Origin: Tipula vernalis
Taxonomy: Eukaryota; Arthropoda; Insecta; Diptera; Tipulidae
Assembly: GCA_958295665.1 (NCBI GenBank)
Contig: OY282560.1
Span: 145,878,091-145,942,090 of the forward strand
Direction: 5' to 3'
Length of the DNA: 64,000 bases
Under the pieces are notes generated by a model. It searched no databases. It saw nothing but the letters and a program-made list of their open reading frames with translations, and had not been told where the DNA came from. The position numbers and the translations under genes are program-made. Shown here one piece after another: positions 24,492-37,102 of the stretch. Position 1 is the first letter of the stretch, and each line of letters starts with the position of its first letter.

Positions 24492-27400
24492 GTGCTATAG
24501 CCCACAGATTTTGAACGGCAAAAATCTAAAATGATCCGATTACGTTGGTCAATAGCTCTATCAATAGGCTTCAGGATCTGTATTTATTTTGCCAACTTGC
24601 ATTTGGATTGCTCGAACATTTCTAACTATTTAATAGAAAATTCGATTTTATTGAAAATCAACTGTGCTATAGCCCACAGATTTTGAACGGCAAAAATCTA
24701 AAATGCTCCGATTATGTTGGTCAATAACTCTATCAATAGGCTTCAGGATCTGTATTTATTTTGGCAACTTGCATTTGGATTGCTCGAATATTTCTAACCA
24801 TTTAATAGAAAATTCGATTTTATTGAAAATCAACTGTGCTATAGCCCACAGATTTTGAACGGCAAAGATCTAAAATGCTCCGATTACGTTGGTCAATAAC
24901 GCTATCAATAGGCTTCAGGATCTGTATTTATTTTGGCAACTTGGAGTTGGATTGCTCGAATATTTCTAACCATTTAATAGAAAATTCGATTTTATTGAAA
25001 ATCAACTGTGCCCACAGATTTTGAACGGCAAAAATCTAAAATGCTCCGATTACGTTGGTCAATAGCTCTATCAATAGGCTTCAGGATCTGTATTTATTTT
25101 GCCAACTTGCATTTGGATTGCTCGAATATTTCTAACCATTTAATAGAAAATTCGAAATTATTGAAAATTAACTGTGCTATAGCCCACAGATTTTGAACGG
25201 CAAAAATATAAAATGCTCCGATTACGTTGGTCAATAGCTCTATCAATAGGCTTCAGGATCTGTATTTATTTTGCCAACTTGCATTTGGATTGCTCGAATA
25301 TTTCTAACCATTTAATAGAAAATTCGATTTTATTGAAAATCAACTGTGCTTAATAAGCCCACAGATTTTGAACGGCAAAAATCTAAAATGCTCCGATTAC
25401 GTTAGTCAATAGCTCTATCAATAGGCTTCAGGATCTGTATTTATTTTGCCAACTTGCATTTGGATTGCTCGAATATTTCTAACCATTTAATAGAAAATTC
25501 GATTTTATTGAAAATCAACTGTGCTATAGCCCACAGATTTTGAGCGGCAAAAATCTAAAATGCTCCGATTACGTTGGTCAATAGCTCTATCAACAGGCTT
25601 CAGGATCTGTATTTATTTTGCCAACTTGCATTTGGATTGCTCGAATATTTCTAACCATTTAATAGAAAATTCGATTTTATTGAAAATCAACTGTGCTATA
25701 GCCCACAGATTTTGAACGGCAAAAATCTAAAATGATCCGATTACGTTGGTCAATAGCTCTATCAATAGGCTTCAGGATCTGTATTTATTTTGCCAACTTG
25801 CATTTGGATTGCTCAAACATTTCTAACTATTTAATAGAAAATTCGATTTTATTGAAAATCAACTGTGCTATAGCCCACAGATTTTGAACGGCAAAAATCT
25901 AAAATGCTCCGATTACGTTGGTCAATAACTCTATCAATAGGCTTCAGGATCTGTATTTATTTTGGCAACTTGCATTTGGATTGCTCGAATATTTCTAACC
26001 ATTTAATAGAAAATTCGATTTTATTGAAAATCAACTGTGCTATAGCCCACAGATTTTGAACGGCAAAGATCTAAAATGCTCCGATTACGTTGGTCAATAA
26101 CTCTATCAATAAGCTTCAGGATCTGTATTTATTTTGGCAACTTGGAGTTGGATTGCTCGAATATTTCTAACCATTTAATAGAAAATTCGATTTTATTGAA
26201 AATCAACTGTGCCCACAGATTTTGAACGGCAAAAATCTAAAATGCTCCGATTACGTTGGTCAATAGCTCTATCAATAGGCTTCAGGATCTGTATTTATTT
26301 TCCCAACTTGCATTTGGATTGCTCGAATATTTCTAACCATTTAATAGAAAATTCGAAATTATTGAAAATTAACTGTGCTATAGCCCACAGATTTTGAACG
26401 GCAAAAATATAAAATGCTCCGATTACGTTGGTCAATAGCTCTATCAATAGGCTTCAGGATCTGTATTTATTTTGCCAACTTGCATTTGGATTGCTCGAAT
26501 ATTTCTAACCATTTAATAGAAAATTCGATTTTATTGAAAATCAACTGTGCTATAGCCCACAGATTTTGAACGGCAAAAATCTAAAATGCTCCGATTACGT
26601 TGGTCAATAGCTCTATCAATAGGCTTCAGGATCTGTATTTATTTTGCCAACTTGCATTTGGATTGCTCGAATATTTCTAACCATTTAATAGAAAATTCGA
26701 TTTTATTGAAAATCAACTGTGCTATAGCCCACAGATTTTGAACGGCAAAAATCTAAAATGCTCCGATTACGTTAGTCAATAGCTCTATCAACAGGCTTCA
26801 GGATCTGTATTTATTTTGCCAACTTGCATTTGGATTGCTCGAATATTTCTAACCATTTAATAGAAAATTCGATTTTATTGAAAATCAACTGTGCCATATC
26901 CCACAGATTTTGAACGGCAAAAATCTAAAATGCTCCGATTACGTTGGTCAATAGCTCTATCAATAGGCTTCAGGATCTGTATTTATTTTGCCAACTTGCA
27001 TTTGGATTGCTCGAATATTTCTAACCATTTAATAGAAAATTCGATTTTATTGAAAATCAACTGTGCTATAGCCCACAGATTTTGAACGGCAAAAATCTAA
27101 AATAATCCGATTACGTTGGTCAATAGCTCTATCAATAGGCTTCAGGATCTGTATTTATTTTGCCAACTTGCATTTGGATTGCTCGAACATTTCTAACTAT
27201 TTAATAGAAAATTCGATTTTATTGAAAATCAACTGTGCTATAGCCCACAGATTTTGAACGGCAAAAATCTAAAATGCTCCGATTACGTTGGTCAATAACT
27301 CTATCAATAGGCTTCAGGATCTGTATTTATTTTGGCAACTTGCATTTGGATTGCTCGAATATTTCTAACCATTTAATAGAAAATTCGATTTTATTGAAAA

Positions 27401-28493
27401 TCAACTGTGCTATAGCCCACAGATTTTGAACGGCAAAGATCTAAAATGCTCCGATTACGTTGGTCAATAACTCTATCAATAGGCTTCAGGATCTGTATTT
27501 ATTTTGGCAACTTGGAGTTGGATTGCTCGAATATTTCTAACCATTTAATAGAAAATTCGATTTTATTGAAAATCAACTGTGCTATAGCCCACAGATTTTG
27601 AACGGCAAAAATCTAAAATGCTCCGATTACGTTGGTCAATAGCTCTATCAATAGGCTTCAGTTTGCCAACTTGCATTTGGATTGCTCGAATATTTCTAAC
27701 CATTTAATAGAAAATTCGAAATTATTGAAAATTAACTGTGCTATAGCCCACAGATTTTGAACGGCAAAAATATAAAATGCTCCGATTACGTTGGTCAATA
27801 GCTCTATCAATAGGCTTCAGGATCTGTATTTATTTTGCCAACTTGCATTTGGATTGCTCGAATATTTCTAACCATTTAATAGAAAATTCGATTTTATTGA
27901 AAATTAACTGTGCTATAGCCCACAGATTTTGAGCGGCAAAAATCTAAAATGCTCCGATTACGTTGGTCAATAGCTCTATCAACAGGCTTCAGGATCTGTA
28001 TTTATTTTGCCAACTTGCATTTGGATTGCTCGAATATTTCTAACCATTTAATAGAAAATTCGATTTTATTGAAAATCAACTGTGCTATAGCCCACTGATT
28101 TTGAACGGCAAAAATCTAAAATGCTCCGATTACGTTGGTCAATAGCTCTATCAATAGGCTTCAGGATCTGTATTTATTTTGCCAACTTGCATTTGGATTG
28201 CTCGAATATTTCTAACCATTTAATAGAAAATTCGATTTTATTGAAAATCAACTGTGCCCACAGATTTTGAACGGCAAAAATCTAAAATGCTCCGATTACG
28301 TTGGTCAATAGCTCTATCAATAGGCTTCAGGATCTGTATTTATTTTGCCAACTTGCATTTGGATTGCTCGAATATTTCTAACCATTTAATAGAAAATTCG
28401 AAATTATTGAAAATTAACTGTGCTATAGCCCACAGATTTTGAACGGCAAAAATATAAAATGCTCCGATTACGTTGGTCAATAGCTCTATCAAT
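24492..28493 (+). repeat. GGCAAAGATC / GGAGTTGG / TTCGAAATT monomer region
   Basis: A block of about seven monomers recurs at an offset of 1201 (24492-25345 onto 25693-26546) and again near 27.1 kb. Its ordered markers are ATGATCCG, CGAACATTTCTAACTATTT (or TCAAACATTT), GGCAAAGATC, GGAGTTGG, then a 166-bp monomer (GTGCCCACAG, -6) with TTCGAAATT. One monomer near 27654 has lost 14 bp (CTTCAGTTTGCC). A related series fills 55.8-64 kb. Confidence 0.82.
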
Positions 28494-28556
28494 AGGCTTC
28501 AGGATCTGTATTTATTTTTAAATGATCCGATTACGTTGGTCAATAGCTCTATCAAT
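28494..28556 (+). repeat. 63-bp truncated monomer
   Basis: AGGCTTCAGG spacing drops to 63 bp. TTTATTTTT joins straight to AAATGATCCG, removing about 109 bp. The junction shares only one or a few T/A bases, so end joining or slippage is plausible. Confidence 0.9.
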
Positions 28557-28731
28557 AGGCTTGAGGATCTGTATTTATTTTGCCAACTTGCATTTGGATT
28601 GCTCGAATATTTCTAACCATTTAATAGAAAATTCGATTTTATTGAAAATCAACTGTGTTTAATAAGCCCACAGATTTTGAACGGCAAAAATCTAAAATGC
28701 TCCGATTACGTTGGTCAATAGCTCTATCAAT

Positions 28732-28830
28732 AGGCTTCAGGATCTGTATTTATTTGGCCAACTTGCATTTGGATTGCTCGAATATTTCTAACCATTTTGG
28801 TTGATTACTTTGGTCAATAGCTCTATCAAT
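28732..28830 (+). repeat. 99-bp truncated monomer with an aberrant junction
   Basis: The monomer breaks off at CTAACCATTTT, continues with TGGTT, and resumes at GATTACTTTGG, losing about 73 bp. The bases around GGTT match neither side of the consensus at this point, so they may be filler from end joining. It lies 175 bp after the 63-bp monomer. Confidence 0.85.
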
Positions 28831-30404
28831 AGGCTTCAGGATCTGTATTTATTTGGCCAACTTGCATTTGGATTGCTCGAATATTTCTAACCATTTAATA
28901 GAAAATTCGATTTTATTGAAAATCAACTGTGCTTAATAAGCCCACAGATTTTGAACGGCAAAAATCTAAAATGCTCCGATTACGTTGGTCAATAGCTCTA
29001 TCAATAGGCTTCAGGATCTGTATTTATTTTGCCAACTTGCATTTGGATTGCTCGAATATTTCTAACCATTTAATAGAAAATTCGATTTTATTGAAAATCA
29101 ACTGTGCTTAATAAGCCCACAGATTTTGAACGGCAAAAATCTAAAATGCTCCGATTACGTTGGTCAATAGCTCTATCAATAGGCTTCAGGATCTGTATTT
29201 ATTTTGCCAACTTGCATTTGGATTGCTCGAATATTTCTAACCATTTAATAGAAAATTCGATTTTATTGAAAATCAACTGTGCTGCCCACAGATTTTGAAC
29301 GGCAAAAATCTAAAATGCTCCGATTACGTTGGTCAATAGCTCTATCAACAGGCTTCAGGATCTGTATTTATTTTGCCAACTTGCATTTGGATTGCTCGAA
29401 TATTTCTAACCATTTAATAGAAAATTCGATTTTATTGAAAATCAACTGTGCTATAGCCCACAGATTTTGAACGGCAAAAATCTAAAATGCTCCGATTACT
29501 TTGGTCAATAGCTCTATCAACAGGCTTCAGGATCTGTATTTATTTTGCCAACTTGCATTTGGATTGCTCGAATATTTCTAACCATTTAATAGAAAATTCG
29601 ATTTTATTGAAAATCAACTGTGCTTAATAAGCCCACAGATTTTGAACGGCAAAAATCTAAAATGCTCCGATTACGTTGGTCAATAGCTCTATCAATAGGC
29701 TTCAGGATCTGTATTTATTTTGCCAACTTGCATTTGGATTGCTCGAATATTTCTAACCATTTAATAGAAAATTCGATTTTATTGAAAATCAACTGTGCTT
29801 AATAAGCCCACAGATTTTGAACGGCAAAAATCTAAAATGCTCCGATTACGTTGGTCAATAGCTCTATCAATAGGCTTCAGGATCTGTATTTATTTGGCCA
29901 ACTTGCATTTGGATTGCTCGAATATTTCTAACCATTTAATAGAAAATTCGATTTTATTGAAAATCAACTGTGCCATAGCCCACAGATTTTGAACGGCAAA
30001 AATCTAAAATGCTCCGATTACGTTGGTCAATAGCTCTATCAACAGGCTTCAGGATCTGTATTTATTTTGCCAACTTGCATTTGGATTGCTCGAATATTTC
30101 TAACCATTTAATAGAAAATTCGATTTTATTGAAAATCAACTGTGCTTAATAAGCCCACAGATTTTGAACGGCAAAAATCTAAAATGCTCCGATTACGTTG
30201 GTCAATAGCTATATCAATAGGCTTCAGGATCTGTATTTATTTGGCCAACTTGCATTTGGATTGCTCGAATATTTCTAACCATTTAATAGAAAATTCGATT
30301 TTATTGAAAATCAACTGTGCCATAGCCCACAGATTTTGAACGGCAAAAATCTAAAATGCTCCGATTACGTTGGTCAATAGCTATATCAACAGGCTTGAGG
30401 ATCT
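28831..30404 (+). repeat. GCTTAATAAGCCC monomers preceding the 3307-bp HOR
   Basis: About nine monomers, mostly of the 175-bp GCTTAATAAGCCC form, with one GCTGCCC (-3) copy near 29281 and one ACTTTGG form near 29498. The GCTATATC and GCTTGAGG forms near 30210-30400 resemble those near 31950-32140 at an offset of 1741. Confidence 0.75.
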
Positions 30405-33400
30405 GTATCTATTTTGCCAACTTGCATTTGGATTGCTCGAATATTTCTAACCATTTAATAGAAAATTCGATTTTATTGAAAATCAACTGTGCTTAATAAG
30501 CCCACAGATTTTGAACGGCAAAAATCTAAAATGCTCCGATTACGTTGGTCAATAGCTCTATCAATAGGCTTCAGGATCTGTATTTATTTGGCCAACTTGC
30601 ATTTGGATTGCTCGAATATTTCTAACCATTTAATAGAAAATTCGATTTTATTGAAAATCAACTGTGCTTAATAAGCCCACAGATTTTGAACGGCAAAAAT
30701 CTAAAATGCTCCGATTACGTTGGTCAATAGCTCTATCAATAGGCTTCAGGATCTGTATTTATTTGGCCAACTTGCATTTGGATTGCTCGAATATTTCTAA
30801 CCATTTAATAGAAAATTCGATTTTATTGAAAATCAACTGTGCTTAATAAGCCCACAGATTTTGAACGGCAAAAATCTAAAATGCTCCGATTACGTTGGTC
30901 AATAGCTCTATCAATAGGCTTCAGGATCTGTATTTATTTGGCCAACTTGCATTTGGATTGCTCGAATATTTCTAACCATTTAATAGAAAATTCGATTTTA
31001 TTGAAAATCAACTGTGCCATAGCCCACAGATTTTGAACGGCAAAAATCTAAAATGCTCCGATTACGTTGGTCAATAGCTCTATCAACAGGCTTCAGGATC
31101 TGTATTTATTTTGCCAACTTGCATTTGGATTGCTCGAATATTTCTAACCATTTAATAGAAAATTCGATTTTATTGAAAATCAACTGTGCTTAATAAGCCC
31201 ACAGATTTTGAACGGCAAAAATCTAAAATGCTCCGATTACGTTGGTCAATAGCTCTATCAATAGGCTTCAGGATCTGTATTTATTTGGCCAACTTGCATT
31301 TGGATTGCTCGAATATTTCTAACCATTTAATAGAAAATTCGATTTTATTGAAAATCAACTGTGCTTAATAAGCCCACAGATTTTGAACGGCAAAAATCTA
31401 AAATGCTCCGATTACGTTGGTCAATAGCTCTATCAATAGGCTTCAGGATCTGTATTTATTTTGCCAACTTGCATTTGGATTGCTCGAATATTTCTAACCA
31501 TTTAATAGAAAATTCGATTTTATTGAAAATCAACTGTGCTTAATAAGCCCACAGATTTTGAACGGCAAAAATCTAAAATGCTCCGATTACGTTGGTCAAT
31601 AGCTCTATCAATAGGCTTCAGGATCTGTATTTATTTGGCCAACTTGCATTTGGATTGCTCGAATATTTCTAACCATTTAATAGAAAATTCGATTTTATTG
31701 AAAATCAACTGTGCCATAGCCCACAGATTTTGAACGGCAAAAATCTAAAATGCTCCGATTACGTTGGTCAATAGCTCTATCAACAGGCTTCAGGATCTGT
31801 ATTTATTTTGCCAACTTGCATTTGGATTGCTCGAATATTTCTAACCATTTAATAGAAAATTCGATTTTATTGAAAATCAACTGTGCTTAATAAGCCCACA
31901 GATTTTGAACGGCAAAAATCTAAAATGCTCCGATTACGTTGGTCAATAGCTATATCAATAGGCTTCAGGATCTGTATTTATTTGGCCAACTTGCATTTGG
32001 ATTGCTCGAATATTTCTAACCATTTAATAGAAAATTCGATTTTATTGAAAATCAACTGTGCCATAGCCCACAGATTTTGAACGGCAAAAATCTAAAATGC
32101 TCCGATTACGTTGGTCAATAGCTATATCAACAGGCTTGAGGATCTGTATTTATTTTGCCAACTTGCATTTGGATTGCTCGAATATTTCTAACCATTTAAT
32201 AGAAAATTCGATTTTATTGAAAATCAACTGTGCTATAATAGCCCACAGATTTTGAACGGCAAAAATCTAAAATGCTCCGATTACGTTGGTCAATAGCTCT
32301 ATCAATAGGCTTCAGGATCTGTATCTATTTTGCCAACTTGCATTTGGATTGCTCGAATATTTCTAACCATTTAATAGAAAATTCGATTTTATTGAAAATC
32401 AACTGTGCTTAATAAGCCCACAGATTTTGAACGGCAAAAATCTAAAATGCTCCGATTACGTTGGTCAATAGCTCTATCAATAGGCTTCAGGATCTGTATT
32501 TATTTGGCCAACTTGCATTTGGATTGCTCGAATATTTCTAACCATTTAATAGAAAATTCGATTTTATTGAAAATCAACTGTGCTTAATAAGCCCACAGAT
32601 TTTGAACGGCAAAAATCTAAAATGCTCCGATTACGTTGGTCAATAGCTCTATCAATAGGCTTCAGGATCTGTATTTATTTGGCCAACTTGCATTTGGATT
32701 GCTCGAATATTTCTAACCATTTAATAGAAAATTCGATTTTATTGAAAATCAACTGTGCTTAATAAGCCCACAGATTTTGAACGGCAAAAATCTAAAATGC
32801 TCCGATTACGTTGGTCAATAGCTCTATCAATAGGCTTCAGGATCTGTATTTATTTGGCCAACTTGCATTTGGATTGCTCGAATATTTCTAACCATTTAAT
32901 AGAAAATTCGATTTTATTGAAAATCAACTGTGCCATAGCCCACAGATTTTGAACGGCAAAAATCTAAAATGCTCCGATTACGTTGGTCAATAGCTCTATC
33001 AACAGGCTTCAGGATCTGTATTTATTTTGCTAACTTGCATTTGGATTGCTCGAATATTTCTAACCATTTAATAGAAAATTCGATTTTATTGAAAATCAAC
33101 TGTGCTATAGCCCACAGATTTTGAACGGCAAAAATCTAAAATGCTCCGATTACGTTGGTCAATAGCTATATCAATAGGCTTCAGGATCTGTATTTATTTG
33201 GCCAACTTGCATTTGGATTGCTCGAATATTTCTAACCATTTAATAGAAAATTCGATTTTATTGAAAATCAACTGTGCCATAGCCCACAGATTTTGAACGG
33301 CAAAAATCTAAAATGCTCCGATTACGTTGGTCAATAGCTCTATCAATAGGCTTCAGGATCTGTATCTATTTTGCCAACTTGCATTTGGATTGCTCGAATA

Positions 33401-33711
33401 TTTCTAACCATTTAATAGAAAATTCGATTTTATTGAAAATCAACTGTGCTTAATAAGCCCACAGATTTTGAACGGCAAAAATCTAAAATGCTCCGATTAC
33501 GTTGGTCAATAGCTCTATCAATAGGCTTCAGGATCTGTATTTATTTTGCCAACTTGCATTTGGATTGCTCGAATATTTCTAACCATTTAATAGAAAATTC
33601 GATTTTATTGAAAATCAACTGTGCTATAATAGCCCACAGATTTTGAACGGCAAAAATCTAAAATGCTCCGATTACGTTGGTCAATAGCTCTATCAATAGG
33701 CTTCAGGATCT
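30405..33711 (+). repeat. 3307-bp, 19-monomer HOR, copy 1
   Basis: Counted at the hotspot from 30489, the intervals are thirteen of 175 and six of 172, which sum to 3307. Markers repeat in copy 2: TGTATCTATTTTG (30404, 32323, 33364) and TTTTGCTAACTTG (33028). The start is where the match to copy 2 begins. Confidence 0.9.
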
Positions 33712-36700
33712 GTATCTATTTTGCCAACTTGCATTTGGATTGCTCGAATATTTCTAACCATTTAATAGAAAATTCGATTTTATTGAAAATCAACTGTGCT
33801 TAATAAGCCCACAGATTTTGAACGGCAAAAATCTAAAATGCTCCGATTACGTTGGTCAATAGCTCTATCAATAGGCTTCAGGATCTGTATTTATTTGGCC
33901 AACTTGCATTTGGATTGCTCGAATATTTCTAACCATTTAATAGAAAATTCGATTTTATTGAAAATCAACTGTGCTTAATAAGCCCACAGATTTTGAACGG
34001 CAAAAATCTAAAATGCTCCGATTACGTTGGTCAATAGCTCTATCAATAGGCTTCAGGATCTGTATTTATTTGGCCAACTTGCATTTGGATTGCTCGAATA
34101 TTTCTAACCATTTAATAGAAAATTCGATTTTATTGAAAATCAACTGTGCTTAATAAGCCCACAGATTTTGAACGGCAAAAATCTAAAATGCTCCGATTAC
34201 GTTGGTCAATAGCTCTATCAATAGGCTTCAGGATCTGTATTTATTTGGCCAACTTGCATTTGGATTGCTCGAATATTTCTAACCATTTAATAGAAAATTC
34301 GATTTTATTGAAAATTAACTGTGCCATAGCCCACAGATTTTGAACGGCAAAAATCTAAAATGCTCCGATTACGTTGGTCAATAGCTCTATCAACAGGCTT
34401 CAGGATCTGTATTTATTTTGCCAACTTGCATTTGGATTGCTCGAATATTTCTAACCATTTAATAGAAAATTCGATTTTATTGAAAATCAACTGTGCTTAA
34501 TAAGCCCACAGATTTTGAACGGCAAAAATCTAAAATGCTCCGATTACGTTGGTCAATAGCTCTATCAATAGGCTTCAGGATCTGTATTTATTTGGCCAAC
34601 TTGCATTTGGATTGCTCGAATATTTCTAACCATTTAATAGAAAATTCGATTTTATTGAAAATCAACTGTGCTTAATAAGCCCACAGATTTTGAACGGCAA
34701 AAATCTAAAATGCTCCGATTACGTTGGTCAATAGCTCTATCAATAGGCTTCAGGATCTGTATTTATTTTGCCAACTTGCATTTGGATTGCTCGAATATTT
34801 CTAACCATTTAATAGAAAATTCGATTTTATTGAAAATCAACTGTGCTTAATAAGCCCACAGATTTTGAACGGCAAAAATCTAAAATGCTCCGATTACGTT
34901 GGTCAATAGCTCTATCAATAGGCTTCAGGATCTGTATTTATTTGGCCAACTTGCATTTGGATTGCTCGAATATTTCTAACCATTTAATAGAAAATTCGAT
35001 TTTATTGAAAATCAACTGTGCCATAGCCCACAGATTTTGAACGGCAAAAATCTAAAATGCTCCGATTACGTTGGTCAATAGCTCTATCAACAGGCTTCAG
35101 GATCTGTATTTATTTTGCCAACTTGCATTTGGATTGCTCGAATATTTCTAACCATTTAATAGAAAATTCGATTTTATTGAAAATCAACTGTGCTTAATAA
35201 GCCCACAGATTTTGAACGGCAAAAATCTAAAATGCTCCGATTACGTTGGTCAATAGCTATATCAATAGGCTTCAGGATCTGTATTTATTTGGCCAACTTG
35301 CATTTGGATTGCTCGAATATTTCTAACCATTTAATAGAAAATTCGATTTTATTGAAAATCAACTGTGCCATAGCCCACAGATTTTGAACGGCAAAAATCT
35401 AAAATGCTCCGATTACGTTGGTCAATAGCTATATCAACAGGCTTGAGGATCTGTATTTATTTTGCCAACTTGCATTTGGATTGCTCGAATATTTCTAACC
35501 ATTTAATAGAAAATTCGATTTTATTGAAAATCAACTGTGCTATAATAGCCCACAGATTTTGAACGGCAAAAATCTAAAATGCTCCGATTACGTTGGTCAA
35601 TAGCTCTATCAATAGGCTTCAGGATCTGTATCTATTTTGCCAACTTGCATTTGGATTGCTCGAATATTTCTAACCATTTAATAGAAAATTCGATTTTATT
35701 GAAAATCAACTGTGCTTAATAAGCCCACAGATTTTGAACGGCAAAAATCTAAAATGCTCCGATTACGTTGGTCAATAGCTCTATCAATAGGCTTCAGGAT
35801 CTGTATTTATTTGGCCAACTTGCATTTGGATTGCTCGAATATTTCTAACCATTTAATAGAAAATTCGATTTTATTGAAAATCAACTGTGCTTAATAAGCC
35901 CACAGATTTTGAACGGCAAAAATCTAAAATGCTCCGATTACGTTGGTCAATAGCTCTATCAATAGGCTTCAGGATCTGTATTTATTTGGCCAACTTGCAT
36001 TTGGATTGCTCGAATATTTCTAACCATTTAATAGAAAATTCGATTTTATTGAAAATCAACTGTGCTTAATAAGCCCACAGATTTTGAACGGCAAAAATCT
36101 AAAATGCTCCGATTACGTTGGTCAATAGCTCTATCAATAGGCTTCAGGATCTGTATTTATTTGGCCAACTTGCATTTGGATTGCTCGAATATTTCTAACC
36201 ATTTAATAGAAAATTCGATTTTATTGAAAATCAACTGTGCCATAGCCCACAGATTTTGAACGGCAAAAATCTAAAATGCTCCGATTACGTTGGTCAATAG
36301 CTCTATCAACAGGCTTCAGGATCTGTATTTATTTTGCTAACTTGCATTTGGATTGCTCGAATATTTCTAACCATTTAATAGAAAATTCGATTTTATTGAA
36401 AATCAACTGTGCTATAGCCCACAGATTTTGAACGGCAAAAATCTAAAATGCTCCGATTACGTTGGTCAATAGCTATATCAATAGGCTTCAGGATCTGTAT
36501 TTATTTGGCCAACTTGCATTTGGATTGCTCGAATATTTCTAACCATTTAATAGAAAATTCGATTTTATTGAAAATCAACTGTGCCATAGCCCACAGATTT
36601 TGAACGGCAAAAATCTAAAATGCTCCGATTACGTTGGTCAATAGCTCTATCAATAGGCTTCAGGATCTGTATCTATTTTGCCAACTTGCATTTGGATTGC

Positions 36701-37102
36701 TCGAATATTTCTAACCATTTAATAGAAAATTCGATTTTATTGAAAATCAACTGTGCTTAATAAGCCCACAGATTTTGAACGGCAAAAATCTAAAATGCTC
36801 CGATTACGTTGGTCAATAGCTCTATCAATAGGCTTCAGGATCTGTATTTATTTGGCCAACTTGCATTTGGATTGCTCGAATATTTCTAACAATTTAATAG
36901 AAAATTCGATTTTATTGAAAATCAACTGTGCTTAATAAGCCCACAGATTTTGAACGGCAAAAATCTAAAATGCTCCGATTACGTTGGTCAATAGCTCTAT
37001 CAATAGGCTTCAGGATCTGTATTTATTTTGCCAACTTGCATTTGGATTGCTCGAATATTTCTAACCATTTAATAGAAAATTCGATTTTATTGAAAATCAA
37101 CT
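33712..37102 (+). repeat. 3307-bp HOR, copy 2 and start of a third
   Basis: It aligns to copy 1 at an offset of 3307 with very few differences. Those noticed are AAAATTAACTG near 34312 and CTAACAATTTAA near 36888. Marker positions 35630, 36671 and 36335 are copy 1 positions plus 3307. The match fades soon after 37102, where ACTTTGG and then GCCATAGCCC appear in place of the expected forms. Confidence 0.9.

Noticed and set aside
28780..28815. Insertion of foreign DNA at the 99-bp monomer
   Set aside because: Only a few bases around GGTT are unexplained; everything else is satellite, so filler at a deletion junction is enough.
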